Program-made: the position numbers and the translations under genes
Shown: positions 1 through 8,418 of the stretch, piece after piece
Position numbering within the stretch: position 1 is the first letter of the stretch
Layout of the letters: each line of letters opens with the position of its first letter
DNA from: Rhodobacter sp.
GTDB lineage: Bacteria; Pseudomonadota; Alphaproteobacteria; Rhodobacterales; Rhodobacteraceae
Length of the DNA: 32,986 nt
Direction of reading: 5' to 3'
Assembly: GCA_020251025.1 (NCBI GenBank)
Contig: JADCDI010000003.1
Location: 1-32,986, forward strand
The notes under the pieces: generated by a model
The model's input: only the letters and a program-made list of their open reading frames with translations
Told to the model about the DNA's origin: nothing
Database searches by the model: none

Positions 1-1
1 C

Positions 2-70
2 CAGGTCCGCATAGGCGTCCTCAACGGCTACACCGCGCTCGGCATCCCCGTCACAGAGGCCGTGGGATAA
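2..70 (+). CDS. 3' end of an unidentified gene (partial)
   Basis: Frame 2 from the left edge is open for 22 codons and ends at TAA (68-70). The tail reads as a plausible soluble C-terminus (RIGVLNGYTALGIPVTEAVG). I do not recognise the family, and such a short piece could be open by chance. If real, the gene runs in from the left and converges on the truncated binding-protein gene that ends at 101, so the two stops lie about 30 bp apart. Confidence 0.3.
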   Translation, partial: QVRIGVLNGYTALGIPVTEAVG

Positions 71-100
71 GTCTGTCCGGGGAAAGGGGTACCTCGGTCG

Positions 101-727
101 TCAGGTGATTTGCGCAACAGAGCCGATCAGGGTGGAAAAGATGAAATCCGGCCGATGCCGCAGGATCAGTCCGATAATCTCGTCGACGTCCACCTCGTCG
201 ATCAGCAGGTAGCGTTCCCCCAGCACCTGCGCACCGTTACGCCCCAGGATTTCACGCATGATGCGGTTGTTTTCCCAGGCCCAGATGTAATTCGACCCGA
301 CCATGAACGCCCGCCGTCCGCCTTCGGACAGAATGTAGTGGGTCAGCGGAACAACGTGCTGGTTGGGGGCTGCGCCGGTGTAGACGATGTTCTCGCTTGT
401 CTCGAAGCCTTCGTAGTGCGACGGATACCACAGAACGGCGTCCATCTTTTCGAACACCGGAAGAACTTCTTTGCGGCTCGAGGATGTGTAGCACCCCACC
501 ACGTGTGTCAGACCGGGCACCGCCAGCAAGGCTTGCGCACCCGTCACATAGCCATCATTCCGGCCGCGGGGCTCTGCCGTATGGACGGCAAAGCCGAAAT
601 CATAGGCCGGATCCGCGGCAATTTCCCTGACGGCCAGTTGCGCGCCGCGAAACATCGTTATGCCGACCGCAGCATATGGGCCTTCCTGCGAGAACATCAG
701 CCCCAGGGGAACAGGTGTCTTGCCCAA
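101..727 (-). pseudogene. AmiC/FmdD-type amide-urea binding protein, C-terminally truncated
   Basis: The product resembles the amide-binding regulator AmiC and related periplasmic-binding-fold proteins (Peripla_BP_5 group) that sense or deliver short amides or urea. Conserved stretches include LMFSQEGPYAAVG near the start, VGCYTSSSRKEVLPV, WYPSHYEGFE, VYTGAAPNQ and GSNYIWAWENNR. The family normally has about 370-400 residues. Here the frame stops after FIFSTLIG, where AmiC would continue into its second lobe, so roughly 170 residues are missing. The next bases in the other minus-strand frames do not resume the family. I chose TTG at 727 because a GGAG lies six bases upstream and family homology begins there; the frame is open to 907. 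No signal peptide is visible, as in AmiC. A truncated domain is unlikely to bind ligand, so I call it a pseudogene; the amide ligand is inferred from the family only. Confidence 0.7.
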
Positions 728-1760
728 GTGAATCTCCAAAACGACCAATCCCCATGCGCACGGGCACTCTGGGGCTGCGTTGCCATCCGGTCTTGTCGGC
801 ATCAGGTGTTGTGAGAATGCGGCTCTCTCGCCATTGAGATCAGACGCCGCATCTCTGACGATACACGGACCAGTGATTCCGTCAAGAATTCTGGTGACCG
901 ATTTCACACCTCAGGTTGCAATCCCCGGTCGTGGCAGAGGATGCCAACGGATTGGGCGCAGCAGCACGGGCATTGACGCCATTTCGGGCACCGCGCAAAC
1001 CTGTCCGCTGCCCCGGCAAGGATCATGCCGACGCCGCGCTGCGCAGGCCGATATCCGGGTCATTCGCCATCGGCGAACCGGGGTATCCGCCACTCGTCTG
1101 CATGCCGGGCAGGATCAGGGGCTTCTTCCGGCCCGAACCCGGCGCAACAGGAAAGCGACCGCACCGGCCGCAGGGCAGCACAGCCCACTGGCCCGTCAGA
1201 CACCCGGAAAAAAGCGGGGGCGAAGGGGCTTGGATGCCCCCGGACAAGGCTGGTCACGGATTCCGGTTCCTTGCATGCGGTCAGGCGGAAGGGTGGTCTT
1301 GCCGCCCTCTCCGGCACGGGCATAGGCACCCCGGCATGGTGCCTTTATCCTCTGCACTGCCCCTTGCGCGAAGGACGGACATCCTTTCTGTCCCTGCCGG
1401 TCAGGCCTGACGGCGGTACGTTCCGGCGCCCGCCGCACAGGTGCGCATCGCAAGGTCCGGCATGTCGCTGGACGAATACCCGTAACCTGCAACGACAGGT
1501 CCACCGAAAGTGGTGCACCCTCATTGCCCCGTCATCCGGTGGCGAAGGTGACCCTTGCAACTGCGCTGTCGGAACCCCAGAACCCCATTCCATCAAGGGC
1601 GGACAGGCCAAAGGCAGATCACTAACGCAATCGACCTGGTTCATCGAACCGGTTCAATGGCACTTTGCAGGTGCGTGCCTTGCGCCGAAAGGGATGTTCC
1701 GTGCGCAGAAACGGTCTGAACCTTCGTCCGGCACCCGCCACCCGCACCTGCCGCGTCGTT
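728..1760. other. Long stretch without a convincing gene
   Basis: About 1.03 kb lies between the truncated AmiC-like gene and the exoD-like gene. Several frames are open on both strands, but their translations are proline/arginine-rich, overlap each other and show no family motif, as expected for GC-rich noncoding DNA. Small palindromes are present: GTCAGGCCTGAC near 1400 and GAACCGGTTC at 1646-1655. No tRNA, rRNA or insertion-sequence end was recognised. It may be eroded coding sequence, in line with the broken gene beside it. Confidence 0.55.
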
Positions 1761-2498
1761 CTAAAAAGCATTCACCAGCAGGAAGATCGTCGCTTTCGCC
1801 ATTGTGTAGACGACGCCTGCCACGACAAAGACCGAGGCGGCGGCCACGGCGAAACCGCCAAGCACCCAGGCCCCGTCCCGTTCCAGAACGCCCAGCGAGA
1901 TCAGGCTGATTGCCACCGCAGGCAGCATGTTGCCGAAGGGGATCGGCAGCATCAGAACGACCGCAAGCAGCAGACACACGGCCCCGATGACATTCTGTGC
2001 GCGATCCTTGACAAAAAAGGACAGGCGTGGCTTGAGCAGTTTTTCAGCCCGGGCCAGCAGCGGTGTCGCGCGCGAGATGGTCTGCGCGAAATCATCCCGG
2101 CTCATGGAGCGGTTGGCGATAAGGGGCGGCAGCCAGGGCAGGCGGCCCAGCATCATCTGGGCCGAAAGATAAACCAGCGGCAGACCCAGGATGCCAGAGG
2201 TGCCGGGCGGTGTCGGCAGGACGTTCGGCAGGGCAAACAGAAGCAGAAGCGCCCCCGTGGCCCGCCCTTCCATCGCCACCAGCAGGTCCGATACCGAAAT
2301 CCGGGTGCGGGTGTCGTCGTTGCCGATTTCGTCCAGCAATTCCGACAGGCGCTTGCGCTGAGGTTGCGGCCGGCGGCCGAACCGGCGCAGACGGCTGGCG
2401 ATACCCTCGGGGGTCGCATCATCGTGCGGATCGTCGCCTTCCTCGTGGCCGGGGCCGTCGTCGTCGCGCGAAGAGGACTGCCTGGACGAATCAGTCAT
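1761..2498 (-). CDS. exoD: ExoD-family exopolysaccharide synthesis membrane protein
   Basis: The 245-residue product matches the ExoD family, named for a Sinorhizobium gene affecting exopolysaccharide and alkali tolerance; the biochemical activity is unknown. About 45 residues of charged N-terminus (rich in S, D, E and H) precede the family core, which begins near RLSELLDEIG. Conserved features are the segment GALLLLFALPNVLPTPPGTS, a second hydrophobic stretch (VIGAVCLLLAVVLMLPIPFGN) and two more near the C-terminus, giving about four membrane segments. The frame is open upstream to 2777, but that part has no family similarity and overlaps the end of the terC-like gene, so ATG 2498 is preferred. 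It shares orientation with the terC-like gene, with a 158-bp gap containing a strong inverted repeat, so it may have its own promoter. Confidence 0.85.
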   Translation of the reverse strand: MTDSSRQSSSRDDDGPGHEEGDDPHDDATPEGIASRLRRFGRRPQPQRKRLSELLDEIGNDDTRTRISVSDLLVAMEGRATGALLLLFALPNVLPTPPGTSGILGLPLVYLSAQMMLGRLPWLPPLIANRSMSRDDFAQTISRATPLLARAEKLLKPRLSFFVKDRAQNVIGAVCLLLAVVLMLPIPFGNMLPAVAISLISLGVLERDGAWVLGGFAVAAASVFVVAGVVYTMAKATIFLLVNAF

Positions 2499-2607
2499 GG
2501 GCGGGGGCTCTTTCGGTTTCGGTCGCTTCAGGGTGGACCGCCCTGCGAAATACGGCAAGCCGGTTGCGCCAGCGATGCCTTGCGGCACAGCGCGGATTGT
2601 CCGGACA

Positions 2608-2643
2608 GGCCCGGGTCGGTCACCCCGGCGACAGACCCGGGCC
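2608..2643 (-). terminator. Perfect 10-bp inverted repeat after the terC-like gene
   Basis: GGCCCGGGTC (2608-2617) and GACCCGGGCC (2634-2643) are perfect reverse complements around a 16-base loop. The element begins 13 bp beyond the terC-like stop codon, where a terminator would sit. No T-tract follows on the minus strand, so an intrinsic terminator is uncertain; mRNA 3'-end protection is an alternative. Confidence 0.4.
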
Positions 2644-2656
2644 GGATGCCCGCACG

Positions 2657-3649
2657 CTATTTCACCTTCAGTGCTTTCGGCCTGCTGTCCCGGCTTTTCC
2701 ACAGCGAAAAGACGACGCCCGCCGCAAGGATCGCAAAGGTGATGCCCAGCGACCAGGACGCGGGGAATTTTTCCCATCCGGCCAGATCCGCCACGAAGAT
2801 TTTCGAGCCGATGAACACCAGAAGGATCGCCAGCGCGTACTTGAGATAGTGGAAGCGGTGCAGAACCGCCGCCAGCGCAAAATACAGCGCCCGCAAGCCA
2901 AGGATCGCGAAGATGTTGGAGGTGTAGACGATGTAGGGGTCTGTGGTGATTGCAAACACCGCGGGCACCGAATCCACCGCGAAGACCAGATCGGCAATTT
3001 CGATCAGCACCAGCGCCAGAAACAGCGGCGTCATCCAGCGCACCGGTCTGCCTGTCTTGGGATCGGGCTGGATGACAAAGAAATCATGGCCGTGCAGCTT
3101 ATCCGTCACGCGGAACCGCTTGCGCATGAACCGAAGCACGGGATTCGTGTTCAGGTCCATTTCCTTGTCGTCGGTGACCAGCATCTTGATGCCGGTAAAG
3201 ATCAGGAAGGCGGCAAAGATGTACAGGATCCAGCCGTATTGTGCCACCAGCGTGGCCCCCAGCCCGATCATGATGCCGCGCAGCACGATCACGCCAAGGA
3301 TGCCCCAGAACAGCACGCGGTGCTGATAGATCCGGGGAATGGCGAAGTAGCTGAAGATCAGCGCGATGACAAAGACGTTGTCCAGCGCCAGGGTCTTTTC
3401 GACCACGAAGGCGGTCAGGTATTCTGCCGCTGATTGTCCGCCGAACTGGTACCAGACGAACCCGCCGAAGCCGACGCCAAGCGTGATGTACAGCGCGGAA
3501 AGCCGCAGGCTTTCGGCAACGCCGATCTCGTGATCCTCTTTGTTCAGCACGCCAAGGTCAAACACCAGCAGCGCCAGAACGATGCCGACAAATCCGAACC
3601 AGAGCCAAAGCGGGGTTCCAAGAAACTGGGTGAAAAGCAGGGTATCCAC
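2657..3649 (-). CDS. TerC/Alx-family integral membrane protein
   Basis: The 330-residue product belongs to the TerC/Alx family of polytopic inner-membrane proteins, whose members are linked to tellurite resistance and, more recently, to manganese export. Family hallmarks are visible: acidic residues inside membrane segments (EKTLALDNVFVIALIF near residues 85-100 and IEIADLVFAVDSVPAVFA near 215-235). There are about nine hydrophobic segments, with a polar cytoplasmic loop (roughly residues 160-205) in the middle. Length is typical. The ATG at 3649 begins MDTLLFTQFLGTP, normal for the family. I looked for the manganese riboswitch (yybP-ykoY) that often precedes such genes and did not find its conserved cores in the 186 bp upstream. 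Manganese transport is family inference. Confidence 0.9.
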   Translation of the reverse strand: MDTLLFTQFLGTPLWLWFGFVGIVLALLVFDLGVLNKEDHEIGVAESLRLSALYITLGVGFGGFVWYQFGGQSAAEYLTAFVVEKTLALDNVFVIALIFSYFAIPRIYQHRVLFWGILGVIVLRGIMIGLGATLVAQYGWILYIFAAFLIFTGIKMLVTDDKEMDLNTNPVLRFMRKRFRVTDKLHGHDFFVIQPDPKTGRPVRWMTPLFLALVLIEIADLVFAVDSVPAVFAITTDPYIVYTSNIFAILGLRALYFALAAVLHRFHYLKYALAILLVFIGSKIFVADLAGWEKFPASWSLGITFAILAAGVVFSLWKSRDSRPKALKVK

Positions 3650-3835
3650 AGGCGACCTTTCCTTATTCCCGGCAACGTGCGTGGATGAGGCCTGGAACAG
3701 GGCCGGGCCGGCACCGAGCGCACTCGATGCGGTCCGACATCACGACACAGCGTCGTCAGAGGGGCCCGGCCCGCTGCGATCACATGGGTGTGAACCGGAC
3801 GGGCGGCAAGGCCGGCGGCAAGATTTTCTGACGCG

Positions 3836-4681
3836 CTACAGGGTTTCACCGCGCAGCAATGCCGCCAGCCCCGCCCGGTAATCGGGGTGGATCAACCTGA
3901 TGCCAAGCTCGGTCTTGATCCGGTCATTCCGGACGCGCTTGGATTCGGCATAAAAGCTGCGGGCCATCGGTGTCATCTCGGCCTTGTCAAAGGCGACGGC
4001 GGGGGGCAGCGGCAGCCCAAGCAGGGTTGCGGCATGGGCAAGGACATCTTCCGGCGGCGCGGGGTCATCATCGCACAGGTTGTAGATCGCGCCGGGGCGG
4101 GGCCGGTTCATCGATGCCTCGAGGATCTGGGCGATGTCATCGACATGGATGCGGCTGAACACCTGGCCCGGTTTCAGGATGCGCCGCGCCGTGCCGTCGC
4201 GCACCTTTTCAAAGGGCCCGCGCCCGGGGCCATAGATGCCTGCGATGCGGAAGATGTGCAGCGCCAGCCCCAGCGCCTGCCAGGCGGCTTCGGCCCGCAC
4301 GCGGTGGATGCCGCGCGGGGTGGTCGGGGTCAGCGGGGTGGATTCGTCCACCCAGCCGCCCTGATGGTCGCCGTAAACCCCGGTGGTGGAAAGATAGCCG
4401 ACCCAGCGCAGGGGGGCAGCCGCAATCTGCGCCCCGTGGGCCATCAGCGCCGGATCGCCCGCCGCATCCGGGGCGATGGAGGACAAAAGATGCGTGGCGC
4501 GCCCCAGCGCATCGGTCAGGTCGGCGGGCCAGATCAGCGGCTCCACCCCTTCGGCTTGCAGCGCGCGCGCCTTGTCCGCACTGCGCGTCGTGCCGATGAT
4601 GTGCCAGCCCTGCGGCAGCAGGCGGCGGGCAAGGGCCTGGGCGCAATAGCCGTGGCCAAGGGACAGAAGCGTTTGGGTCAT
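3836..4681 (-). CDS. NAD(P)-dependent epimerase/reductase (YeeZ-like extended SDR)
   Basis: A 281-residue Rossmann-fold protein of the atypical/extended short-chain dehydrogenase group, similar to the YeeZ-type proteins annotated as NAD-dependent epimerase/dehydratase. The nucleotide-binding loop is SLGHGYCAQALARRL near residue 8. YLSTTGVYGDHQGGWVDE (about 100-118) resembles the substrate-binding strand of this group, and RIAGIYGPGRGPFEK and FSRIHVDDIA are further conserved blocks. The minus-strand frame stays open to 7135, but sequence upstream of 4681 is the antisense of the methyltransferase and AMP nucleosidase genes, so ATG 4681 is used. It diverges from the methyltransferase gene with a 78-bp gap, which may hold both promoters. 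The substrate cannot be read from sequence. Confidence 0.88.
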   Translation of the reverse strand: MTQTLLSLGHGYCAQALARRLLPQGWHIIGTTRSADKARALQAEGVEPLIWPADLTDALGRATHLLSSIAPDAAGDPALMAHGAQIAAAPLRWVGYLSTTGVYGDHQGGWVDESTPLTPTTPRGIHRVRAEAAWQALGLALHIFRIAGIYGPGRGPFEKVRDGTARRILKPGQVFSRIHVDDIAQILEASMNRPRPGAIYNLCDDDPAPPEDVLAHAATLLGLPLPPAVAFDKAEMTPMARSFYAESKRVRNDRIKTELGIRLIHPDYRAGLAALLRGETL

Positions 4682-4759
4682 GGCACGACTATCGGCGGGG
4701 CGGGCGCGGCGCGCAAGCGGGGGGTTGATTTTCAGGCGGCATCGGGTGCCAGATGGGAC

Positions 4760-5392
4760 ATGTCCGAACCCGATCTTCATGCCGCCTTCGCCCTGCGCAC
4801 CCCCGGGGATTGCCTGCGCCTGTATCGCGACTGGGCGGCAAGCTATGATGCGGGCTTTGCTGCCGGGATGGACTATCGCCTGCCCGCCCATGTGGCGGCA
4901 GCCTTTGTTGCGGGCGGCGGCACCGGGCCGGTGCTGGATGTGGGGGCGGGCACGGGGCTTTTGGGGGCAGCCCTGCGCGGGCTGGGCTGGACCGGGCAGA
5001 TCGACGGCGTCGATCTTTCCCGCCAGATGCTGCATGAGGCGCGCGGAAAGCAGGTGTACCGTGATCTGACCGAAGCGGACATTACCCGGCCTTTGCCCCT
5101 GCCGGGCGGCTACAACGGTGTGGTCAGTTCCGGCACCTTCACCCATGGCCATGTCGGGCCGGAAGCCTTCGGGCCAATGCTGGCGGTGGCGGCACCCGGG
5201 GCGCTGTTCGCGCTGTCGGTCAATCTGGGGGTCTGGACGGCAGCGGGGTTTGAGACCGCCCTGGCCGCCCTGGCCGGCCGGTTGCGCGACCTGCAAAAGA
5301 TCGAGGTCGCCATCTACGGTGCCGCCGCCGCCCGGCTGGACCCCGATCATGCGGCAGACCGCGCGATGATCGAGCTGTTCCGCAAGGCCTGA
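4760..5392 (+). CDS. Class I SAM-dependent methyltransferase
   Basis: A 210-residue predicted soluble methyltransferase. The SAM-binding motif I is VLDVGAGTGLLGAALRGLG (about residues 59-77). It is followed by IDGVDLSRQMLHEAR, with the acidic residue that contacts the SAM ribose, and by GYNGVVSSGTFTHGHVGPEAF in the position of motif IV. The N-terminal LYRDWAASYDAGF resembles the entry region of Methyltransf_11/25-type enzymes. The larger open frame begins at 3887, but ATG 4760 is where family similarity starts and it avoids the divergent epimerase gene. The methyl acceptor is unknown. A GC-rich hairpin follows the stop. Confidence 0.85.
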   Translation: MSEPDLHAAFALRTPGDCLRLYRDWAASYDAGFAAGMDYRLPAHVAAAFVAGGGTGPVLDVGAGTGLLGAALRGLGWTGQIDGVDLSRQMLHEARGKQVYRDLTEADITRPLPLPGGYNGVVSSGTFTHGHVGPEAFGPMLAVAAPGALFALSVNLGVWTAAGFETALAALAGRLRDLQKIEVAIYGAAAARLDPDHAADRAMIELFRKA

Positions 5393-5427
5393 CGCCGTCA
5401 CGCAACTGACGCATATGGCGTGCAAAC

Positions 5428-5453
5428 GGGGGCCGACCCTTGCGGCGGCCCCC
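5428..5453 (+). terminator. Hairpin after the methyltransferase gene
   Basis: GGGGGCCG (5428-5435) pairs perfectly with CGGCCCCC (5446-5453) across a 10-base loop, 36 bp past the methyltransferase stop and before the AMP nucleosidase start. The downstream sequence is only weakly T-rich (GGTTCCGGTTT), so efficient intrinsic termination is uncertain. Confidence 0.45.
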
Positions 5454-5494
5454 CGGTTCCGGTTTAGATGCCGGACGCGTTCAGAGAGTGTCCG

Positions 5495-6976
5495 ATGACC
5501 GAAGATGCCGGCCTGCCCATCCTGACCCCGCCGCGTTCTGCGCCTGCGGCCTTCGACGATCCGGCAGCAGCGGTGGCCCGGCTTGAAGCCCTGTACAGGG
5601 AAGCGACCGGCTTTCTGGCCGAACAGTTTGGCGCCGTGGTGCGGCATGGCAGGCCGCAGGCGCGCATCCGCGCCTTTTACCCCGAGATCCGGCTGACCAC
5701 GACCAGCTTCGTCAAGATCGACAGCCGCCTGAGCTTTGGGCATGTGGCGGGGCCCGGCACCTATTCCACCACCGTCACCCGCCCCGACCTGTTCCGCAAC
5801 TACCTGCATCAGCAGATCGCGCTTCTGATCCAGAATCACGGCGTTCCGGTCATGATCGGCGCGTCGGAAACGCCGGTGCCGATACATTTCGCCGTGGCGG
5901 GCAACCCTTCGGTCTCGGTGCCGCAGGACGGTGTTCTGGACTTCAGCCTGCGTGATGTTTTCGACGTGCCCGACCTTGCGACCACGAACGATGACATCGT
6001 GAACGGGACACGCCTGACGAACCCGGACGGGTCCTTTCCGCTGGCCCCCTTTACGGCGCAGCGGGTGGATTATTCGCTGGCGCGGCTGTCGCATTACACG
6101 GCGACAGACCCGGCGCATTTCCAGAACCATGTGCTGTTCACCAACTACCAGTTCTATGTGGATGAATTCGAAGCTTTCGCGCGCGCGGCGCTGGCCGACC
6201 CCGGGTCCGGTTACACATCCTTCGTCGTCCCGGGCAATCAGGAAATTGCGGGTCCCGATGATCCGGTTGACCTGCCGGCCAAGCTGCCGCAGATGCCGTC
6301 TTATCACCTGAAACGAAAGGACGGTCAGGGCATCACCCTGGTCAACATCGGGGTCGGCCCGTCGAACGCCAAGACGGCCACCGACCATATCGCGGTGCTG
6401 CGCCCGCATGCCTGGCTGATGGTGGGCCACTGTGCCGGCCTGCGCAATTCGCAAAGCCTGGGCGATTTCGTGCTGGCCCATGCCTATGTGCGCGAGGACC
6501 ATGTGCTGGACGATGATCTGCCGGTCTGGGTGCCCATCCCGGCGCTGGCCGAGATTCAGATCGCACTGCAACAGGCCGTCGCCGAGGTCACCCGGCTGGA
6601 CGGGTACGAGCTGAAGCGGATCATGCGGACCGGAACGGTGGCCACCATCGACAACCGCAACTGGGAGTTGCGCGATCAGTCCGGCCCGGTGCAGCGCCTG
6701 AGCCAGAGCCGTGCGATTGCGCTGGACATGGAAAGCGCCACCATCGCCGCCAACGGTTTCCGCTTTCGCGTGCCTTACGGAACCTTGCTGTGCGTGTCCG
6801 ACAAGCCGCTGCATGGCGAGCTCAAGCTGCCCGGCATGGCCAGCGAGTTCTACAGAACGCAGGTGGCCAGCCACCTTCAGATCGGGGTCCGCGCGATGGA
6901 GTTGCTGCGCGAAATGCCGATCGAGCGGATTCACAGCCGCAAGCTGCGCAGTTTCGAGGAAACCGCCTTTCTGTAG
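5495..6976 (+). CDS. amn: AMP nucleosidase
   Basis: The product (493 residues from this start) matches AMP nucleosidase (EC 3.2.2.4), which hydrolyses AMP to adenine and ribose 5-phosphate in purine salvage and energy-charge control. The N-terminal AMN-specific domain covers roughly residues 20-180 (PEIRLTTTSFVKIDSRLSFG, GTYSTTVTRPDLFRNYL). The C-terminal part is a nucleoside-phosphorylase fold, with VNIGVGPSNAKTATDHIAVLRP and the active-site region ALDMESATIAANGFRFRVPYG. Length fits the family. An in-frame ATG also occurs at 5468, but nothing resembling a ribosome-binding site precedes it. ATG 5495 has a purine-rich AGAGAG about six bases upstream, so it is preferred. The gene stands alone between a hairpin and the HU gene. 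Confidence 0.93.
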   Translation: MTEDAGLPILTPPRSAPAAFDDPAAAVARLEALYREATGFLAEQFGAVVRHGRPQARIRAFYPEIRLTTTSFVKIDSRLSFGHVAGPGTYSTTVTRPDLFRNYLHQQIALLIQNHGVPVMIGASETPVPIHFAVAGNPSVSVPQDGVLDFSLRDVFDVPDLATTNDDIVNGTRLTNPDGSFPLAPFTAQRVDYSLARLSHYTATDPAHFQNHVLFTNYQFYVDEFEAFARAALADPGSGYTSFVVPGNQEIAGPDDPVDLPAKLPQMPSYHLKRKDGQGITLVNIGVGPSNAKTATDHIAVLRPHAWLMVGHCAGLRNSQSLGDFVLAHAYVREDHVLDDDLPVWVPIPALAEIQIALQQAVAEVTRLDGYELKRIMRTGTVATIDNRNWELRDQSGPVQRLSQSRAIALDMESATIAANGFRFRVPYGTLLCVSDKPLHGELKLPGMASEFYRTQVASHLQIGVRAMELLREMPIERIHSRKLRSFEETAFL

Positions 6977-7134
6977 ACAGTGCAGCCTTTCATGGGGAAT
7001 TCCCGGGGGATTCCTGCCGCTTCCGGGCGAAATCGCTTGATTTGTTCGGCAAAACGCTGTGGAAGGGGCCGCATCGCCCCCGGTGGGGCAGGCACAGTCA
7101 TTCGCATCCGCAGGACAGAAGAGAAGGAAAAGCA

Positions 7135-7422
7135 ATGTCGAAACCGATGACCAAGACGCAGCTTGTCGCCGCCCTTGCCGAAGAGATGGGAACCGACAAG
7201 AAGATTGCCGCTGCCGCGCTTGACGCGATTGCCGCCCTGGTCACGCGCGAAGTTGCTGCCGGTGGTGCCGTGATGCTGCCGGGCCTGGGCAAGGTAGCCT
7301 GCCGCGCCCGGCCCGAACGCCAGGTTCGCAATCCGGCCACCAATGAGACGCTGACCAAGCCGGCCGACAAACAGGTGAAGTTCACCATTGCCAAGGCGCT
7401 GAAAGACAGCGTCAACGTCTGA
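7135..7422 (+). CDS. HU-family DNA-binding protein
   Basis: A 95-residue small basic protein of the HU/IHF nucleoid family, which binds and bends DNA as a dimer. The N-terminal helices (MTKTQLVAALAEEMGTDKK...ALDAIAALVTREV) and the arm region (VMLPGLGKVACRARPERQVRNPATNE) follow the family pattern. The arm contains RNPAT in place of the usual RNPQT. Length is typical. AGAAGGAAAA precedes ATG 7135 as a good ribosome-binding site, with 158 bp of leader after the AMP nucleosidase gene. A strong intrinsic terminator follows at 7461, so it is probably a single-gene transcript. HU and IHF subunits are hard to separate by eye; the position-specific IHF residues were not checked. Confidence 0.92.
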   Translation: MSKPMTKTQLVAALAEEMGTDKKIAAAALDAIAALVTREVAAGGAVMLPGLGKVACRARPERQVRNPATNETLTKPADKQVKFTIAKALKDSVNV

Positions 7423-7460
7423 CCGGACAAAGGCCGGTGCCCCGCAGCACAGGTGGACAG

Positions 7461-7486
7461 GGGCCGCCGCGAAGGTGGCCCTTTTC
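7461..7486 (+). terminator. Rho-independent terminator of the HU gene
   Basis: GGGCCGCC (7461-7468) pairs with GGTGGCCC (7474-7481), including one G-T pair, around a GCGAA loop. TTTT follows at once. This is a textbook intrinsic terminator 38 bp after the HU stop codon and upstream of the transporter start at 7525. Confidence 0.85.
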
Positions 7487-7524
7487 AATCATCGCACAGT
7501 CAGGCGGGCAGCAGGGGCCGGGGC

Positions 7525-8418
7525 ATGGATTTTCGCGCCATCGCAATGGGGCTGGCCTTTTCGGCCATGTGGTCTTCGGCCTTCACCTCGGCCCGGATGA
7601 TCGTGATGGATGCGCCCCCCCTGACGGCGCTGGCGATCCGCTTTCTGATCTCGGGTCTGATCGGAATCGCGCTTGCCCTTCTGCTGGGGCAAAAGGCCCG
7701 GCTCAGCCGGGCGCAGTGGCGCAGCGTGGTCATCTTTGGCATCTGCCAGAACGCGCTGTACCTTGGCTTCAACTTTGTGGCGATGACGCGGATCGAGGCG
7801 GGGCTGGCCTCGATCATCGCGTCGATGATGCCCCTGATGGTGGCCCTGCTGGGCTGGATCGTTTTCGGTGAAAAGGTACGCCCGCCTGGCGTGGCGGGGT
7901 TGTGCGCGGGCTTTCTGGGGGCGGCCATGATCATGGGGTCGCGCCTGTCGGGCGGCGTGGACGGGGTTGGGGTGATCCTGTGCCTGCTGGGCATGGGGGC
8001 GCTGGCGGTTGCCACCTTAAGCGTGCGCAGCGCCACATCGGGGGGAAACCTGCTGATGATCGTGGGGCTGCAGATGCTGGTGGGGTCTGCCGCGCTGGCG
8101 CTTCCGGCCCTGACGCTGGAGACATGGGCGGTGAACTGGACGCCGCGTCTGGGTCTGGCCTTTGCCTTTACCACCCTGGTGCCGGGGCTGCTGGCCACCT
8201 GGGTCTGGTTCCGCCTTGTCGGGCGGATCGGGGCGGTGCGCGCCGCCACGTTCCACTTTTTGAACCCGGTGATCGGCGTCTCCGCCGGGGCGCTGCTGCT
8301 GGGTGAACGGCTGGCGCCGCTGGATCTTGTGGGTGTTGCGATCATCGCGGGCGGCATTCTGGCCGTGCAATGGTCGCGCGGTGCCACGCCCGCGCCTTCG
8401 GCAGTCTCGCAACCGTAA
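7525..8418 (+). CDS. EamA/DMT-superfamily transporter
   Basis: A 297-residue inner-membrane protein with about ten hydrophobic segments arranged as two EamA repeats, the pattern of drug/metabolite transporters exporting amino acids or other small metabolites. The first repeat starts FRAIAMGLAFSAMWSSAFTSARM and includes RIEAGLASIIASMMPLMVALLGWIVFGEKV near its end. The second ends with FLNPVIGVSAGALLLGERLAPLDLVGVAIIAGGI, the typical final helix pair with its conserved GE. The frame opens earlier (7453), but that part is the terminator region of the HU gene; ATG 7525 follows a purine-rich GGGGCCGGGG stretch. The substrate cannot be predicted. Confidence 0.9.
   Translation: MDFRAIAMGLAFSAMWSSAFTSARMIVMDAPPLTALAIRFLISGLIGIALALLLGQKARLSRAQWRSVVIFGICQNALYLGFNFVAMTRIEAGLASIIASMMPLMVALLGWIVFGEKVRPPGVAGLCAGFLGAAMIMGSRLSGGVDGVGVILCLLGMGALAVATLSVRSATSGGNLLMIVGLQMLVGSAALALPALTLETWAVNWTPRLGLAFAFTTLVPGLLATWVWFRLVGRIGAVRAATFHFLNPVIGVSAGALLLGERLAPLDLVGVAIIAGGILAVQWSRGATPAPSAVSQP

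Noticed and set aside
1025-3433. Long plus-strand open frames (1025-1909, 1665-2849, 2210-3433)
   Set aside because: They are antisense to the exoD- and terC-like genes or lie in the gene desert, and their translations are rich in R, P, H and Q without family motifs.
3650-3835. Manganese (yybP-ykoY) riboswitch before the terC-like gene
   Set aside because: The conserved loop sequences expected for this element were not found in the leader on the minus strand.
3836-7135. A 1099-codon open frame on the minus strand
   Set aside because: Only its last 281 codons (3836-4681) are a recognisable gene. The rest is antisense to the methyltransferase, AMP nucleosidase and HU genes and reads as low-complexity sequence, a common artefact of high GC.
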